From: JAJPKK01 sp963800215
GTDB taxonomy: Bacteria > Pseudomonadota > Alphaproteobacteria > Rhizobiales > Xanthobacteraceae
Length of the DNA: 64,000 nt
Assembly: GCA_963800215.1 (NCBI GenBank)
Contig: CAWCZY010000004.1
Span: 62,001 to 126,000 of the forward strand
Direction: 5' to 3'
Position 1 is the stretch's first letter; each line of letters begins with the position of its first letter. The notes under the pieces are model-generated. The model was given only the letters and a program-made list of their open reading frames with translations, made no database searches and was not told the origin of the DNA. Made by a program: the position numbers and the translations under genes. Below, in pieces: positions 43,615 to 51,604 of the stretch.

Positions 43615-44223
43615 ATGGATGCAGCCACTTCACCTTTCATAAGGGGACGGCCTCTGGCCATCCCCAACCTTCTGACTTATGGCCGGATCATCGCGGTTCC
43701 GATCGTGGTCGGATGCATGTATTGGCAGAGCATCCTGCAGGGCGGGCTGTGGCTGCGCTGGGTGGCGCTCGCGATCTTCGTCGCCGCGGGGATCACCGAC
43801 ATTCTCGACGGCTATCTCGCCCGCAGCCTGGGCCAGCAGTCGAGCTTCGGCCGCATGCTCGATCCGATCGCCGACAAGCTGCTGGTGGCGTCGTGCCTGC
43901 TGATGCTGGCGGCCGACGAGACCATCAGGGGCTGGTCGCTGTGGGCGGCCATCGTCATCCTGTGCCGGGAAATCCTGGTGTCGGGGCTGCGCGAATACCT
44001 CGCCGAGTTGCGCGTCAGCGTTCCCGTGACCCGGCTCGCCAAATGGAAGACGACGGCGCAACTCGTCGCCATCGGCTTTCTGCTGGCGGGACAGGCGGGA
44101 GACCAGGTCATCCCGGTCGTCACGGTGACGGGCCTCGCCTTGTTGTGGGTCTCGGCCATCGTGACGCTATACACCGGATACGACTATTTCCGTGCCGGCG
44201 TGCAGCACCTGATCGAGCAATGA
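43615..44223 (+). CDS. pgsA: CDP-diacylglycerol-glycerol-3-phosphate 3-phosphatidyltransferase
   Basis: It begins the phosphatidylglycerol branch of membrane lipid synthesis. The CDP-alcohol phosphotransferase signature D-G-x2-A-R-x8-G-x3-D-x3-D is complete: DGYLARSLGQQSSFGRMLD followed by PIADK. Four to five hydrophobic helices surround it (for example WVALAIFVAAGITDILDG, LWAAIVILCREILVSGL). The start at 43615 (MDAATSPFIRGRPLAIPNLL, TYGR) matches the usual family N-terminus; the frame is open upstream to 43528, overlapping uvrC, but those codons look non-homologous. About 202 residues, clean frame. It overlaps moaD by four bases. Confidence 0.88.
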   Translation: MDAATSPFIRGRPLAIPNLLTYGRIIAVPIVVGCMYWQSILQGGLWLRWVALAIFVAAGITDILDGYLARSLGQQSSFGRMLDPIADKLLVASCLLMLAADETIRGWSLWAAIVILCREILVSGLREYLAELRVSVPVTRLAKWKTTAQLVAIGFLLAGQAGDQVIPVVTVTGLALLWVSAIVTLYTGYDYFRAGVQHLIEQ

Positions 44224-44477
44224 GCGTGAAGATCCTGTATTTCGCCTGGGTGCGCGAACGCGTCGGCAAGGCCGAGGAGATCGTCGAGCCGCCGGCCGGG
44301 ATCGCGACCGTCGACGACCTCATGGGCTGGCTCGCCGGGCGCGGCGAGGAATATGCCCATGCCTTCGACAATCCCAAGGTGATCCGCGCCGCGATCGACC
44401 GCGCCCACGTCAAGGCCGACGCCGCCATCGCCGGGGCCCGCGAAGTCGCCTTCTTCCCGCCGATGACGGGGGGGTAG
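44220..44477 (+). CDS. moaD: Molybdopterin synthase small subunit
   Basis: 85 residues of ubiquitin-like fold: MSVKILYFAWVRERVGKAEE, IVEPPAGIATVDDLMGWLAG, then AAIAGAREVAFFPPMTGG. The C-terminal Gly-Gly, which is thiocarboxylated to donate sulfur, is intact. It starts inside the pgsA stop (ATGA), so it is coupled to it, and precedes moaE by 78 bases. Together MoaD and MoaE convert cyclic pyranopterin monophosphate to molybdopterin, the cofactor the hydroxylase at 6119-8443 would need. Confidence 0.92.
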   Translation: MSVKILYFAWVRERVGKAEEIVEPPAGIATVDDLMGWLAGRGEEYAHAFDNPKVIRAAIDRAHVKADAAIAGAREVAFFPPMTGG

Positions 44478-44496
44478 GCCCGGGCGAGTTTTTCTT

Positions 44497-44524
44497 CTCC
44501 CTCCCCCGCGAGCGGGGGAGGGAG
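44497..44524. repeat. Repeat family A hairpin between moaD and moaE
   Basis: Perfect 13-bp arms CTCCCTCCCCCGC (44497-44509) and GCGGGGGAGGGAG (44512-44524) with a two-base loop, preceded by a T-rich stretch. It could act as a terminator or protect the upstream message, making moaE partly independent of moaD. Confidence 0.65.
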
Positions 44525-44555
44525 ACCACAAGTCCGCACTTGGGAGGCAGAGCCC

Positions 44556-45035
44556 ATGGCAGCGACCGTTCGCCTGCAGAGCGAAGACTTCGATGCCGGA
44601 GCCGAGGCGCGCAAGCTGGCGGCCGGGCGCACCGATATCGGGGCGGTCGTCACCTTCACCGGCATCTGCCGGGGTTCGGAGGCGGGCGCGCCGGTCGCCG
44701 CCATGACGCTGGAGCATTATCCCGGCATGGCCGAGGCCGAGATCGCCCGCCATGTGGAGGAGGCGCAGGCGCGCTGGCCGCTGCTCGGCGTCACCGTCAT
44801 CCACCGCTACGGCCGCATGGTGCCCGGTGACAACATCGTGCTGGTGGTGACGGCCGCCTCCCATCGCGGCGACGCCTTCGCCGCCGCCGAATTCCTGATG
44901 GACTACCTCAAGACCCGGGCGCCGTTCTGGAAGCAGGAAGAGCGCCCGCAGGGAACGGCCTGGGTCGACGCCAAGGAGGCCGACGACACCGCGGCCGAGC
45001 GTTGGGACAAGGCGGGACGGCACGCGGCGGAGTGA
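44556..45035 (+). CDS. moaE: Molybdopterin synthase catalytic subunit
   Basis: 159 residues, clean frame, after a GGGAGG site. Family motifs: DIGAVVTFTGICRGSEAG, TLEHYPGMAEAEIARHVEEA, LLGVTVIHRYGRMVPGDNIV and FLMDYLKTRAPFWKQEERPQ, the last carrying the catalytic Lys pair. MoaE holds the pterin precursor while two MoaD thiocarboxylates supply the dithiolene sulfurs. Located after moaD in the order usual for Hyphomicrobiales (uvrC-pgsA-moaD-moaE). Confidence 0.93.
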   Translation: MAATVRLQSEDFDAGAEARKLAAGRTDIGAVVTFTGICRGSEAGAPVAAMTLEHYPGMAEAEIARHVEEAQARWPLLGVTVIHRYGRMVPGDNIVLVVTAASHRGDAFAAAEFLMDYLKTRAPFWKQEERPQGTAWVDAKEADDTAAERWDKAGRHAAE

Positions 45036-45081
45036 AACTTCGGACGCCAACTCGACCTTCTATCCGATCGGAAAAGCGTCA

Positions 45082-46054
45082 GTGGTCAAGACAACCCGTA
45101 CCCGCCGCCGCAATGTTCGCCCGCCGCAAAGGCGGGCAGTGAAGCCCCCCGTCGCCGATCCCGCCGAACTCCTCACCGTGCTCGATCTCGTCCGCTATGC
45201 GGTGACGCGGTTCAATGTGGCAAAGCTCGTATTCGCCCACGGCACCACCGATCCGGTGGCCGAGGCGGCCTTCCTGGTGGGCGAGGCGCTGCACCTGCCG
45301 CCCGACCGGTTCGAGCTTTTTGCACCGGCGCGCGTGACCGCGCCCGAGCGCGAACGTATTCTCGGTCTCATCGAAACACGCATCCGCACCCGCAAGCCGA
45401 CGGCCTATTTGCTGGGGCGAATCTACGCCGCCGGCGTTGCGTTCTACGTGGACGAGCGCGTGATCGTGCCGCGTTCCTATCTCGGCGAGATCATCGCCGG
45501 CGATGCCTTTGCCGGCGCGGACGGCCTCGCCTTTGCCGATCCCGGCGAGGTCGCGCGCCTGCTCGACCTCTGCACCGGATCGGGCGCGCTCGCGGTTCTC
45601 GCCGCCATGCGGTTTCCCAATGCGGCCGTGGAGGCCATCGACATTTCCTCGGAAGCGCTCGCGGTCGCTGCGCGCAATGTCGGCGAGTACGGGCTCGACG
45701 ATCGTATCTCGCTCCTGCGCGGCGATCTCTTCGCGCCGGTCGACGGCGAGCGCTACGACCTCATCATCACCAATCCGCCTTACGTGGATGAAGCCGGCAT
45801 GGCGGCACTGCCGCCGGAATGCCGGCACGAGCCGGCGTTGGCGCTCGACGGCGGCGCCGACGGGATCGCCGTCGTCACGCGGATCATCGAGGAGGCCGAG
45901 CCGCCATCTCACCGAAAACGGGGGCCTGCTCTGCGAGGTCGGCCGCGGCCGGGCGGTGCTGGAGGCGCGGTACCCGGAACTGCCCTTTCTCTGGCTCGAT
46001 ACGGAGGAAAGCAGCGGCGAAGTGTTCTGGCTCACCGCCGCCGAGCTTCGTTGA
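45082..46054 (+). CDS. prmB: Ribosomal protein L3 glutamine N5-methyltransferase (PrmB/HemK family; one apparent frameshift)
   Basis: GTG start at 45082. After a basic N-terminus come VLDLVRYAVTRFNVAKLVFA, PTAYLLGRIYAAGVAFYVDE (substrate clamp), LLDLCTGSGALAVLAAMRFP (SAM site) and LIITNPPYVDEAGMAALPPE (catalytic NPPY). One extra base near 45900 moves to the frame with LTENGGLLCEVGRGRAVLEA and LWLDTEESSGEVFWLTAAEL, ending at 46054; without correction the frame runs on into the next gene. About 323 residues. The distinction from PrmC (release factors) rests on length and the N-terminal helical part, and favours PrmB. Confidence 0.82.
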
Positions 46055-46110
46055 GCATGGGCGCGGGTGTGGTAAGCTGGAGAAAACAGCTCGTGCCTTG
46101 GGAGGTCATG

Positions 46111-47073
46111 ATGAAATTCGTCGCCCATTCGATCGCGCCTGCGGTGGTCGCGCTCGCCTGCGTGCTTGCGGCGCCCGCCTTCGCGGCCCAGGCGAGCTTC
46201 TACCAGCTTCCGTCCGGTGCTTATCCCCACGACGTCGCGCCCGCGCCCGACGGCCGGGTCTGGTACAGCGGCCAGGAAAAGGGTTTCCTCGGCCGGTTCG
46301 ATCCCAAGACCGGCAAGAACGAGGAGATTCCGCTCGGGCCGGGGGCGGCGCCCCATGGCGTCATCATCGGGCCGGACGGCGCGCCCTGGGTCACCGAGGG
46401 CGGCCAGAACGCCATCGCCCGGGTCGATCCAGCCACGCTGCAGGTCAAGCTGTTCCCGCTGCCCAAGCAGTTTCCCGACGCCAATCTCAACACCGCCACC
46501 TTCGACAAGAAAGGTGTCCTCTGGTTTACCGGCCAGAGCGGCGTCCACGGCCGCCTCGATCCCGCGACCGGCAAGGTCGACGCGTGGAAATCGCCGCGCC
46601 CGGGCAGCTACGGCATCACCACGACGCCGAGCGGCGATGTCTGGTTCGCCTCCCTCGCCGGCGATTTCATCGGCAAGATCGACACCGCGACCGGCGCGGT
46701 CACCATGGTCGATCCGCCGCGCAAGGGCTCCGGGCCGCGCCGCATCTGGTCGGACTCCCAGGGCAAGCTGTGGGTGAGCTTCTGGACCGCCGGCGGCATC
46801 GGCCGCTACGACCCCGAGGCCAAGTCCTGGAAAATCTATACGATGCCCAAGAGCCGCTCGGGCACCTATGCGGTCTATGTCGACGACAAGGACCGGGTGT
46901 GGGCGACCGACTGGCTCGCCAATTCGATCCAGCGCTTCGACCCGGTGAAGGAGACCTTCGAGACCTTCCCGAGCGACAAGCGCGGCGCCGAAGTGCGCCA
47001 GATGCTGGGCCGTCCCGGTGAAGTGTGGGGCGGAGAATCCGGCCACGACCGGCTGGTCGTAATCAGGGAATGA
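46111..47073 (+). CDS. Exported streptogramin lyase (Vgb)-like seven-bladed propeller
   Basis: 320 residues starting at the second of two adjacent ATGs (46111), five bases after GGAGG. A signal peptide (MKFVAHSIAPAVVALACVLA, APAFAA) is followed by repeated blades of about 42 residues: YPHDVAPAPDGRVWYSGQEK, APHGVIIGPDGAPWVTEGGQ, NTATFDKKGVLWFTGQSGVH, YGITTTPSGDVWFASLAGDF and TYAVYVDDKDRVWATDWLAN. This pattern is that of virginiamycin B lyase and relatives. True Vgb enzymes are cytoplasmic; this one is exported and its substrate is unknown, so the resemblance is one of fold, not proven activity. Confidence 0.8.
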   Translation: MKFVAHSIAPAVVALACVLAAPAFAAQASFYQLPSGAYPHDVAPAPDGRVWYSGQEKGFLGRFDPKTGKNEEIPLGPGAAPHGVIIGPDGAPWVTEGGQNAIARVDPATLQVKLFPLPKQFPDANLNTATFDKKGVLWFTGQSGVHGRLDPATGKVDAWKSPRPGSYGITTTPSGDVWFASLAGDFIGKIDTATGAVTMVDPPRKGSGPRRIWSDSQGKLWVSFWTAGGIGRYDPEAKSWKIYTMPKSRSGTYAVYVDDKDRVWATDWLANSIQRFDPVKETFETFPSDKRGAEVRQMLGRPGEVWGGESGHDRLVVIRE

Positions 47074-47188
47074 CGGTGATCAGCAATCAGTGATCAGGGA
47101 TCAGAACTTCTGACCGCTGATCACCGGTAGCTGACCTTCGCGATTACTGACCTTTCTGATCACTGATTACCGACAACTGGAGCAAACC
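47074..47188. promoter_or_regulatory. Intergenic cluster of TGATCA motifs
   Basis: Four TGATCA hexamers (47077, 47091, 47118, 47157) and several related CTGA/TCAG steps occur within 90 bases between the propeller and the amidohydrolase genes, giving several alternative hairpins. It could be a terminator-like structure or a protein-binding cluster. No reading frame is supported. Confidence 0.35.
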
Positions 47189-48652
47189 ATGTCCCGCACC
47201 AAGCGACTGTCATCCGCGCTGCTGTTCTCCGCAGGTCTGACGTTGGCGCTGGCCGGCGCCGCTCCGGCGCAGAGTCCCACCCCGGTGACAGTGTTCGAGG
47301 GCGCGCGGCTCATCACCGGGGACGGCAGCGCGCCGATCGAGAACTCCGCCTTCGTCGTCGAGAACAACCGGTTCACGCAAATCGGCCGGCGCGGCGAGGT
47401 GCAGGTTCCGGCCGGCGCGGTCCACGTCGATATCACCGGCAAGACCGTGATGCCGACGCTGGTCGACATGCACGGCCATTTCGGATTCCAGAACATCCCC
47501 GCGGGGACGATGTCGAAGGCGACCTTCACCCGCGAGAATCTCATCGATCATCTGCAGCGTCTCGCGTTCCACGGCGTCGGCGCCGCCGTCGGCGTCGGCG
47601 ATCTCGTCGACCGCTCCGACATGCATGGCGGCCGAACCGGATGGGGCGACGTGCCGCTGCGGCTGCGCGATGAAGTCGTGCCCAATGCGGCGCTGTTCCA
47701 CACCTCCGGCGCCGGCATGGCGTGGCCGGGATCGGGTGCCCAGGGCGATCCGTCGCGGGTCGACGTGTCCTATCCCGTGACCACCCCGCAGGAGGCGCGC
47801 GCCGCGGTCGACGACTACGTCAAGATGAAGCCCACCTTCATCAAGATCTGGGTCGACAGCCGCCGCGGCACCAAGAAGACGCTGACGCCCGATCTCTATC
47901 GCGCCATCGCCGACGAGGCGCACAAGTTCGACGTACCCGTCGGGGTCCACAACGTCACCCTGGCCGATGCCAAGGAGCTGATGCGCGCCGGGGTCGAGGG
48001 CTGGCTCCACGTTCCGGTTCGCGAGGGCGATGTGGCCGACGACGAGATCGTCGGTATCGTCAAGGACCGCATCGCGCGGAACGATCGCCCGGTCATCTGG
48101 ATGACGCCGAGCCTCATCACCGCATGGATGAACACCGCGGGCGGCACAAGGCCGGCCTGGCTCGACGACCCGTTGCTGCAGGCGACCTATTCGCCGGAGC
48201 AGATCGAGAAATATTGGGGCGACCCGCTCAAGAAGATGTCGCCGGAGGCGCTCGCGCGGGTGCGAAAGAACTTCGAAAACGACGGCCGCAATGCGATGAA
48301 GCTGCGCGCCGCCGGCATGCGCGTGGTCGGAGGCACCGATACCGGGCAGAGCCGTTTCCTGATCGGCTATTTCAACCACCTCGATCTCGAAAGCATGGTG
48401 GCGATGGGCATGACTCCCATGGAGGCGATCGTCGCGGCGACCCGCGACGGCGCCGAGGTCGGCCACTTCGACACCGGCCTGGTGGCACCAGGCAAGAGCG
48501 CGGACTTCATCGTGCTGAACGCCAATCCGCTGGAGAACATTTCCAACACGCGGCGGATCGACAAGGTCTATCTGCGCGGCGAGGAAGTGCCCCGCGCCGC
48601 CATGGCCGCGAAGTGGCAGGCGCAGTTCCGCCAGAGCGCATCGACGCGGTAA
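47189..48652 (+). CDS. Exported amidohydrolase family protein (imidazolonepropionase-like)
   Basis: 487 residues, clean frame. Signal peptide MSRTKRLSSALLFSAGLTLA, LAGAAPAQS. The composite beta-domain, TPVTVFEGARLITGDGSAPI, leads to the metal-dependent hydrolase barrel: TVMPTLVDMHGHFGFQN (HxH zinc ligands), then DVPVGVHNVTLADAKELMRA (His ligand), MRVVGGTDTGQSRFLIGYFN (the Asp that activates water) and GLVAPGKSADFIVLNANPLE. Periplasmic relatives act on dipeptides, lactones or cyclic amides; which one applies here cannot be read. The gene is preceded by the TGATCA cluster and stands alone. Confidence 0.85.
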   Translation: MSRTKRLSSALLFSAGLTLALAGAAPAQSPTPVTVFEGARLITGDGSAPIENSAFVVENNRFTQIGRRGEVQVPAGAVHVDITGKTVMPTLVDMHGHFGFQNIPAGTMSKATFTRENLIDHLQRLAFHGVGAAVGVGDLVDRSDMHGGRTGWGDVPLRLRDEVVPNAALFHTSGAGMAWPGSGAQGDPSRVDVSYPVTTPQEARAAVDDYVKMKPTFIKIWVDSRRGTKKTLTPDLYRAIADEAHKFDVPVGVHNVTLADAKELMRAGVEGWLHVPVREGDVADDEIVGIVKDRIARNDRPVIWMTPSLITAWMNTAGGTRPAWLDDPLLQATYSPEQIEKYWGDPLKKMSPEALARVRKNFENDGRNAMKLRAAGMRVVGGTDTGQSRFLIGYFNHLDLESMVAMGMTPMEAIVAATRDGAEVGHFDTGLVAPGKSADFIVLNANPLENISNTRRIDKVYLRGEEVPRAAMAAKWQAQFRQSASTR

Positions 48653-48851
48653 GGGCGCGCGGCGAGGGAAAATCTCCCGTTCGGATCGATGAATCCGGCG
48701 CGCACTCCCATATTCCACGAGGTGCCTCGGCCGTCGGCGTCTCATGCGTCGCCACGCGTGCGCGCGATGATCTCTCCCATGAGGTCCGCCCTCGAGTGCT
48801 TGCGCGGCCGCCCGCAAAAATGACCAGCATCCGGATTAGATCGGCGACCCC

Positions 48852-49781
48852 GTGCCCAACCTCGACGTTGTCATAAGAGAGATAGCCGACGAGATGCGGC
48901 GGAGGCCGGATCGCGGCGAGGTCGCGAGCTATATTCCCGAACTGGCCCGGGTCGACGCCAAATCCTTCGGCTTCGTCGCGGTCGACGCCGAAGGCAACGT
49001 CGCGGCGGCGGGCGACAGCGAAACTGCGTTTTCGATCCAGAGCATCTCGAAGGTCTTTACGCTTACGCTCGCCTTGGGCAAGGCCGGCGACAGGTTGTGG
49101 CGGCGCGTCGGCCGCGAGCCTTCAGGCAGCGCCTTCAACTCCATCGTGCAGCTCGAATACGAGCGCGGCATACCGCGCAATCCCTTCATCAATGCCGGCG
49201 CGATCGCGGTCACCGACCTGATCCTGTCCGGGCATCAACCCCGCGAGGTGCTGGGGGAAATCCTCAGGTTCGTGCGGTTTCTCGCCGACGATCCGTCGAT
49301 CACCATCGACGAGGCCGTCGCGGCCTCGGAACAGCGTACCGGATTTCGCAACCGCGCCCTCGCCAATTACATGAAATCGTTCGGCGTGCTCGACAATCCC
49401 GTGGATTTCACGCTCGGCGCCTACTTCCATCATTGCGCTATCGCCATGTCATGCCGGCAACTGGCCATGGCCGGACGCTTTCTCGCCCAATCCGGCCGCC
49501 ACCCCTCGACCGGCCAGTCGGTGGTCCAGCCCGAACGCGCGCGGCGGATCAATGCCGTCATGCTGACCTGCGGCCACTACGACGGCTCCGGCGAGTTCGC
49601 GTATCGGGTCGGCCTGCCCGGCAAGAGCGGCGTCGGCGGTGGCATCCTGGCGATCGCCCCGGGCAAAGCCTCCATCGCCGTGTGGTCGCCGGGCCTCGAC
49701 GCCGCCGGCAATTCTCATCTCGGCCGGATCGCGCTCGAAGCCCTTACCAAGAGGCTGGGTTGGTCGATCTTCGGAGCGTGA
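48852..49781 (+). CDS. glsA: Glutaminase
   Basis: 309 residues, GTG start at 48852. GlsA hydrolyses glutamine to glutamate and ammonia with a beta-lactamase-like serine fold: the S-x-x-K pair is in AFSIQSISKVFTLTLALG, and PSGSAFNSIVQLEYERGIPR, NPFINAGAIAVTDLI, FRNRALANYMKSFGVLDNPV and GLPGKSGVGGGILAIAPGKA are all standard. Clean frame. It is convergent with gstI and about 600 bases from glnII, so enzymes that make and break glutamine are neighbours. The upstream gap 48653-48851 shows no gene. Confidence 0.93.
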   Translation: MPNLDVVIREIADEMRRRPDRGEVASYIPELARVDAKSFGFVAVDAEGNVAAAGDSETAFSIQSISKVFTLTLALGKAGDRLWRRVGREPSGSAFNSIVQLEYERGIPRNPFINAGAIAVTDLILSGHQPREVLGEILRFVRFLADDPSITIDEAVAASEQRTGFRNRALANYMKSFGVLDNPVDFTLGAYFHHCAIAMSCRQLAMAGRFLAQSGRHPSTGQSVVQPERARRINAVMLTCGHYDGSGEFAYRVGLPGKSGVGGGILAIAPGKASIAVWSPGLDAAGNSHLGRIALEALTKRLGWSIFGA

Positions 49782-49807
49782 CCGGGGCCCCGCCTCGTCG
49801 TGCCTCG

Positions 49808-50005
49808 CTAGCTCTTGCGGGCCTGCTCAGCTTCCTGGACCGCTGCTTCGTGATACCAGCCGCTGCCAAACACGGTCTTGGGGACGCACAACGATGTAAT
49901 ATCCGCGGCGGGCTTCGACGCGTCACGCAGGCTGCCGAAAGCCGCGCGGCCTCCTGCAGGGAATTCATAGATCGTGGCCGACTCGCGATAAAAATTCGTG
50001 TTCAT
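49808..50005 (-). CDS. gstI: DUF2735 protein, GstI-like (glutamine synthetase II translational inhibitor)
   Basis: 65 residues: MNTNFYRESATIYEFPAGGR, AAFGSLRDASKPAADITSLC, VFGSGWYHEAAVQEAEQARK. This is DUF2735, the family of GstI, which in Rhizobium leguminosarum is a small protein encoded divergently upstream of glnII that blocks translation of GSII. Here the gene is likewise divergent from glnII with 385 bases between. The conserved IYEFPAGGR and SGWYHEAAVQEA blocks are visible. The inhibitory function is transferred from the rhizobial precedent and is not shown here. Confidence 0.82.
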   Translation of the reverse strand: MNTNFYRESATIYEFPAGGRAAFGSLRDASKPAADITSLCVPKTVFGSGWYHEAAVQEAEQARKS

Positions 50006-50390
50006 GTTCGTCTAACTCATTCGATGCTGCGCGAAGCGCGTTAAACACAACATAAGTGTTCTGCACACCGCTTGCACAGGATGCCTCGTAAAAAATCAGC
50101 AAAAGTCTATAATTTGTGCATGCTTGGCTTTGCTTCTTTGGATAGCATTCTCTCGGGACGAAGTTCTGGAGGTTGGATGCTGAGCCGGTTGAGCGGCGCC
50201 GCCGCGGCAAGAGGCCGTTCAGGTCCGTGCGCCGCACCATCAGCGCCATCGTCCGGAGCGTAACTGCCGCGCCGATTGGCATGTTAAATGCTTTCGGGAC
50301 TTCAGCCCTCGGCGGCCGGGCACGCGTCAGGATTTCCTCCCATTCGCGTCATCAACCAAACTCCGCGTCATCAACTGATGAGAGACCTCC
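50006..50390. other. gstI-glnII divergent control region
   Basis: 385 bases with no gene of their own. The right half carries the sigma-54 promoter (50277-50292) and an untranslated leader of roughly 90 bases before glnII. The left half is AT-richer (50085-50115) and should contain the gstI promoter. A direct repeat TGCACA-N5-TGCACA lies at about 50062-50078. GstI is thought to act on the glnII leader; I see no single obvious structure there. Confidence 0.5.
50277..50292 (+). promoter_or_regulatory. Sigma-54 (-24/-12) promoter of glnII
   Basis: TTGGCATGTTAAATGCTTT matches the RpoN consensus TGGCAC-N5-TTGCW at 13 or so positions, with GG at 50278-50279, GC at 50290-50291 and the required 10 bases between. 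Transcription would start near 50303, about 88 bases before the ATG. glnII is an NtrC/RpoN-dependent gene in rhizobia, which supports the call. Confidence 0.75.
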
Positions 50391-51437
50391 ATGACAAAGT
50401 ATAAGCTTGAGTACATCTGGCTCGACGGGTACACGCCGGTTCCTAACCTTCGCGGCAAAACGCAGATCAAGGAATACGATGCATTTCCGACGCTCGAGCA
50501 ACTGCCATTGTGGGGCTTCGACGGAAGCTCCACCATGCAGGCGGAAGGAAGAAGTTCGGACTGCGTGCTGAAGCCCGTCCGCATCGTTCCGGACAGCACT
50601 CGCGTGAACGGCGCCATCGTGCTGTGCGAAGTCATGATGCCGGACGGCGTCACTCCGCATCCATCGAACAAGCGGGCGACCATTCTCGACGACGAGGGCG
50701 CCTGGTTCGGATTCGAGCAGGAATACTTCTTCTACAAGAACGGCCGGCCGCTCGGCTTCCCCGAGACCGGCTATCCTGCGCCTCAGGGTCCCTACTATAC
50801 GGGCGTCGGCTACAGCAAAGTCGGCGACGTCGCGCGCAAGATCGTCGACGAGCATCTCGACCTCTGCCTCGCCGCCGGCATCAACCACGAAGGCATCAAC
50901 GCCGAAGTGGCGAAGGGCCAGTGGGAATTCCAGATCTTCGGCAAGGGTTCCAAGAGAGCCGCCGACGAGATGTGGCTTGCCCGCTACCTGATGGAGCGGC
51001 TGACCGAGAAGTACGGCATCGACATCCAGTATCACTGCAAGCCGCTCGGCGATACCGACTGGAACGGATCCGGCATGCACGCCAACTTCTCCACCACCTA
51101 TCTGCGCGAGACCGGCGGCAAGGAATACTTCGAGAAGCTGATGGCTGCCTTCGAAGCGGCGAAGGATGAGCACATCGCGGTGTATGGGCCGGACAACCAC
51201 TTGCGGTTGACCGGCAAGCACGAAACGCAGTCGATCCACGCCTTCAGCTACGGTCTCGCCGATCGTGGCGCATCGATCCGCATGCCGCACAGCTTCATCA
51301 AAAACGGGTACCAGGGCTATCTCGAAGATCGCCGTCCGAACTCGCAGGGCGACCCCTACCAGATCGCGTCTCAGATCCTGAAGACGATTGCATCCGTCCC
51401 GACCGGCGCCAAGGCCGGTGTTTCGGCCGCAGCTTGA
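50391..51437 (+). CDS. glnII: Type II (eukaryote-like) glutamine synthetase
   Basis: 348 residues, the short octameric/decameric GSII form, not the 470-residue GlnA. It opens MTKYKLEYIWLDGYTPVPNL. Substrate and metal motifs are complete: PLWGFDGSSTMQAEGRSSDC, GAWFGFEQEYFFYKNGRPLG, NHEGINAEVAKGQWEFQIFG, DWNGSGMHANFSTTYL and YGPDNHLRLTGKHETQSIHA. The enzyme joins ammonia to glutamate with ATP, mainly under nitrogen limitation. GSII lacks the adenylylation site of GlnA, so control is through transcription (sigma-54 promoter upstream) and, by analogy, GstI. Clean frame; ends at a strong hairpin. Confidence 0.95.
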   Translation: MTKYKLEYIWLDGYTPVPNLRGKTQIKEYDAFPTLEQLPLWGFDGSSTMQAEGRSSDCVLKPVRIVPDSTRVNGAIVLCEVMMPDGVTPHPSNKRATILDDEGAWFGFEQEYFFYKNGRPLGFPETGYPAPQGPYYTGVGYSKVGDVARKIVDEHLDLCLAAGINHEGINAEVAKGQWEFQIFGKGSKRAADEMWLARYLMERLTEKYGIDIQYHCKPLGDTDWNGSGMHANFSTTYLRETGGKEYFEKLMAAFEAAKDEHIAVYGPDNHLRLTGKHETQSIHAFSYGLADRGASIRMPHSFIKNGYQGYLEDRRPNSQGDPYQIASQILKTIASVPTGAKAGVSAAA

Positions 51438-51443
51438 GCCTTC

Positions 51444-51477
51444 GTCACGGCGTAGACTCGAGGGTCTACGCCGTGAC
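51444..51477 (+). terminator. Strong hairpin after glnII
   Basis: A perfect 14-bp stem, GTCACGGCGTAGAC (51444-51457) and its complement (51464-51477), with a six-base loop, begins seven bases after the glnII stop. There is no T run, so termination may need Rho or the hairpin may stabilise the message. Confidence 0.65.
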
Positions 51478-51604
51478 CCGCTGTCGTCGTCACGCCCCGG
51501 CGTGATGTCGGCGGATGAGGTGGAGCGTCGCTCGGTCGCTGGCTCAGCGCAGGCCGCTTCATTGTAGACGACCGTTGCTTGGCTCGTTTCGAAATGTCCT
51601 CGGG

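Noticed and set aside
11686..46054. Programmed +1 translational frameshifting as a general feature of this organism
   Set aside because: Break sites share no common slippery motif, about eight go the other way, and clean genes of the same types exist in the window. Sequencing insertion error explains all of it more simply.
45079..47046. A 655-codon minus-strand frame across prmB and the propeller gene
   Set aside because: It crosses two recognisable plus-strand genes and their intergenic gap; no motif in its own translation.
45082..47073. A single fused methyltransferase-propeller protein
   Set aside because: The apparent fusion arises only because one extra base hides the prmB stop; the downstream gene has its own ribosome site and signal peptide.
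47210..48817. A 535-codon minus-strand frame opposite the amidohydrolase gene
   Set aside because: Same shadow effect; the plus-strand product has signal peptide, HxH metal site and C-terminal family motifs.
50061..50075. CTGCAC-N5-TTGC as the glnII sigma-54 promoter
   Set aside because: It lacks the invariant GG at -24, and a much better element with perfect spacing lies at 50277-50292.
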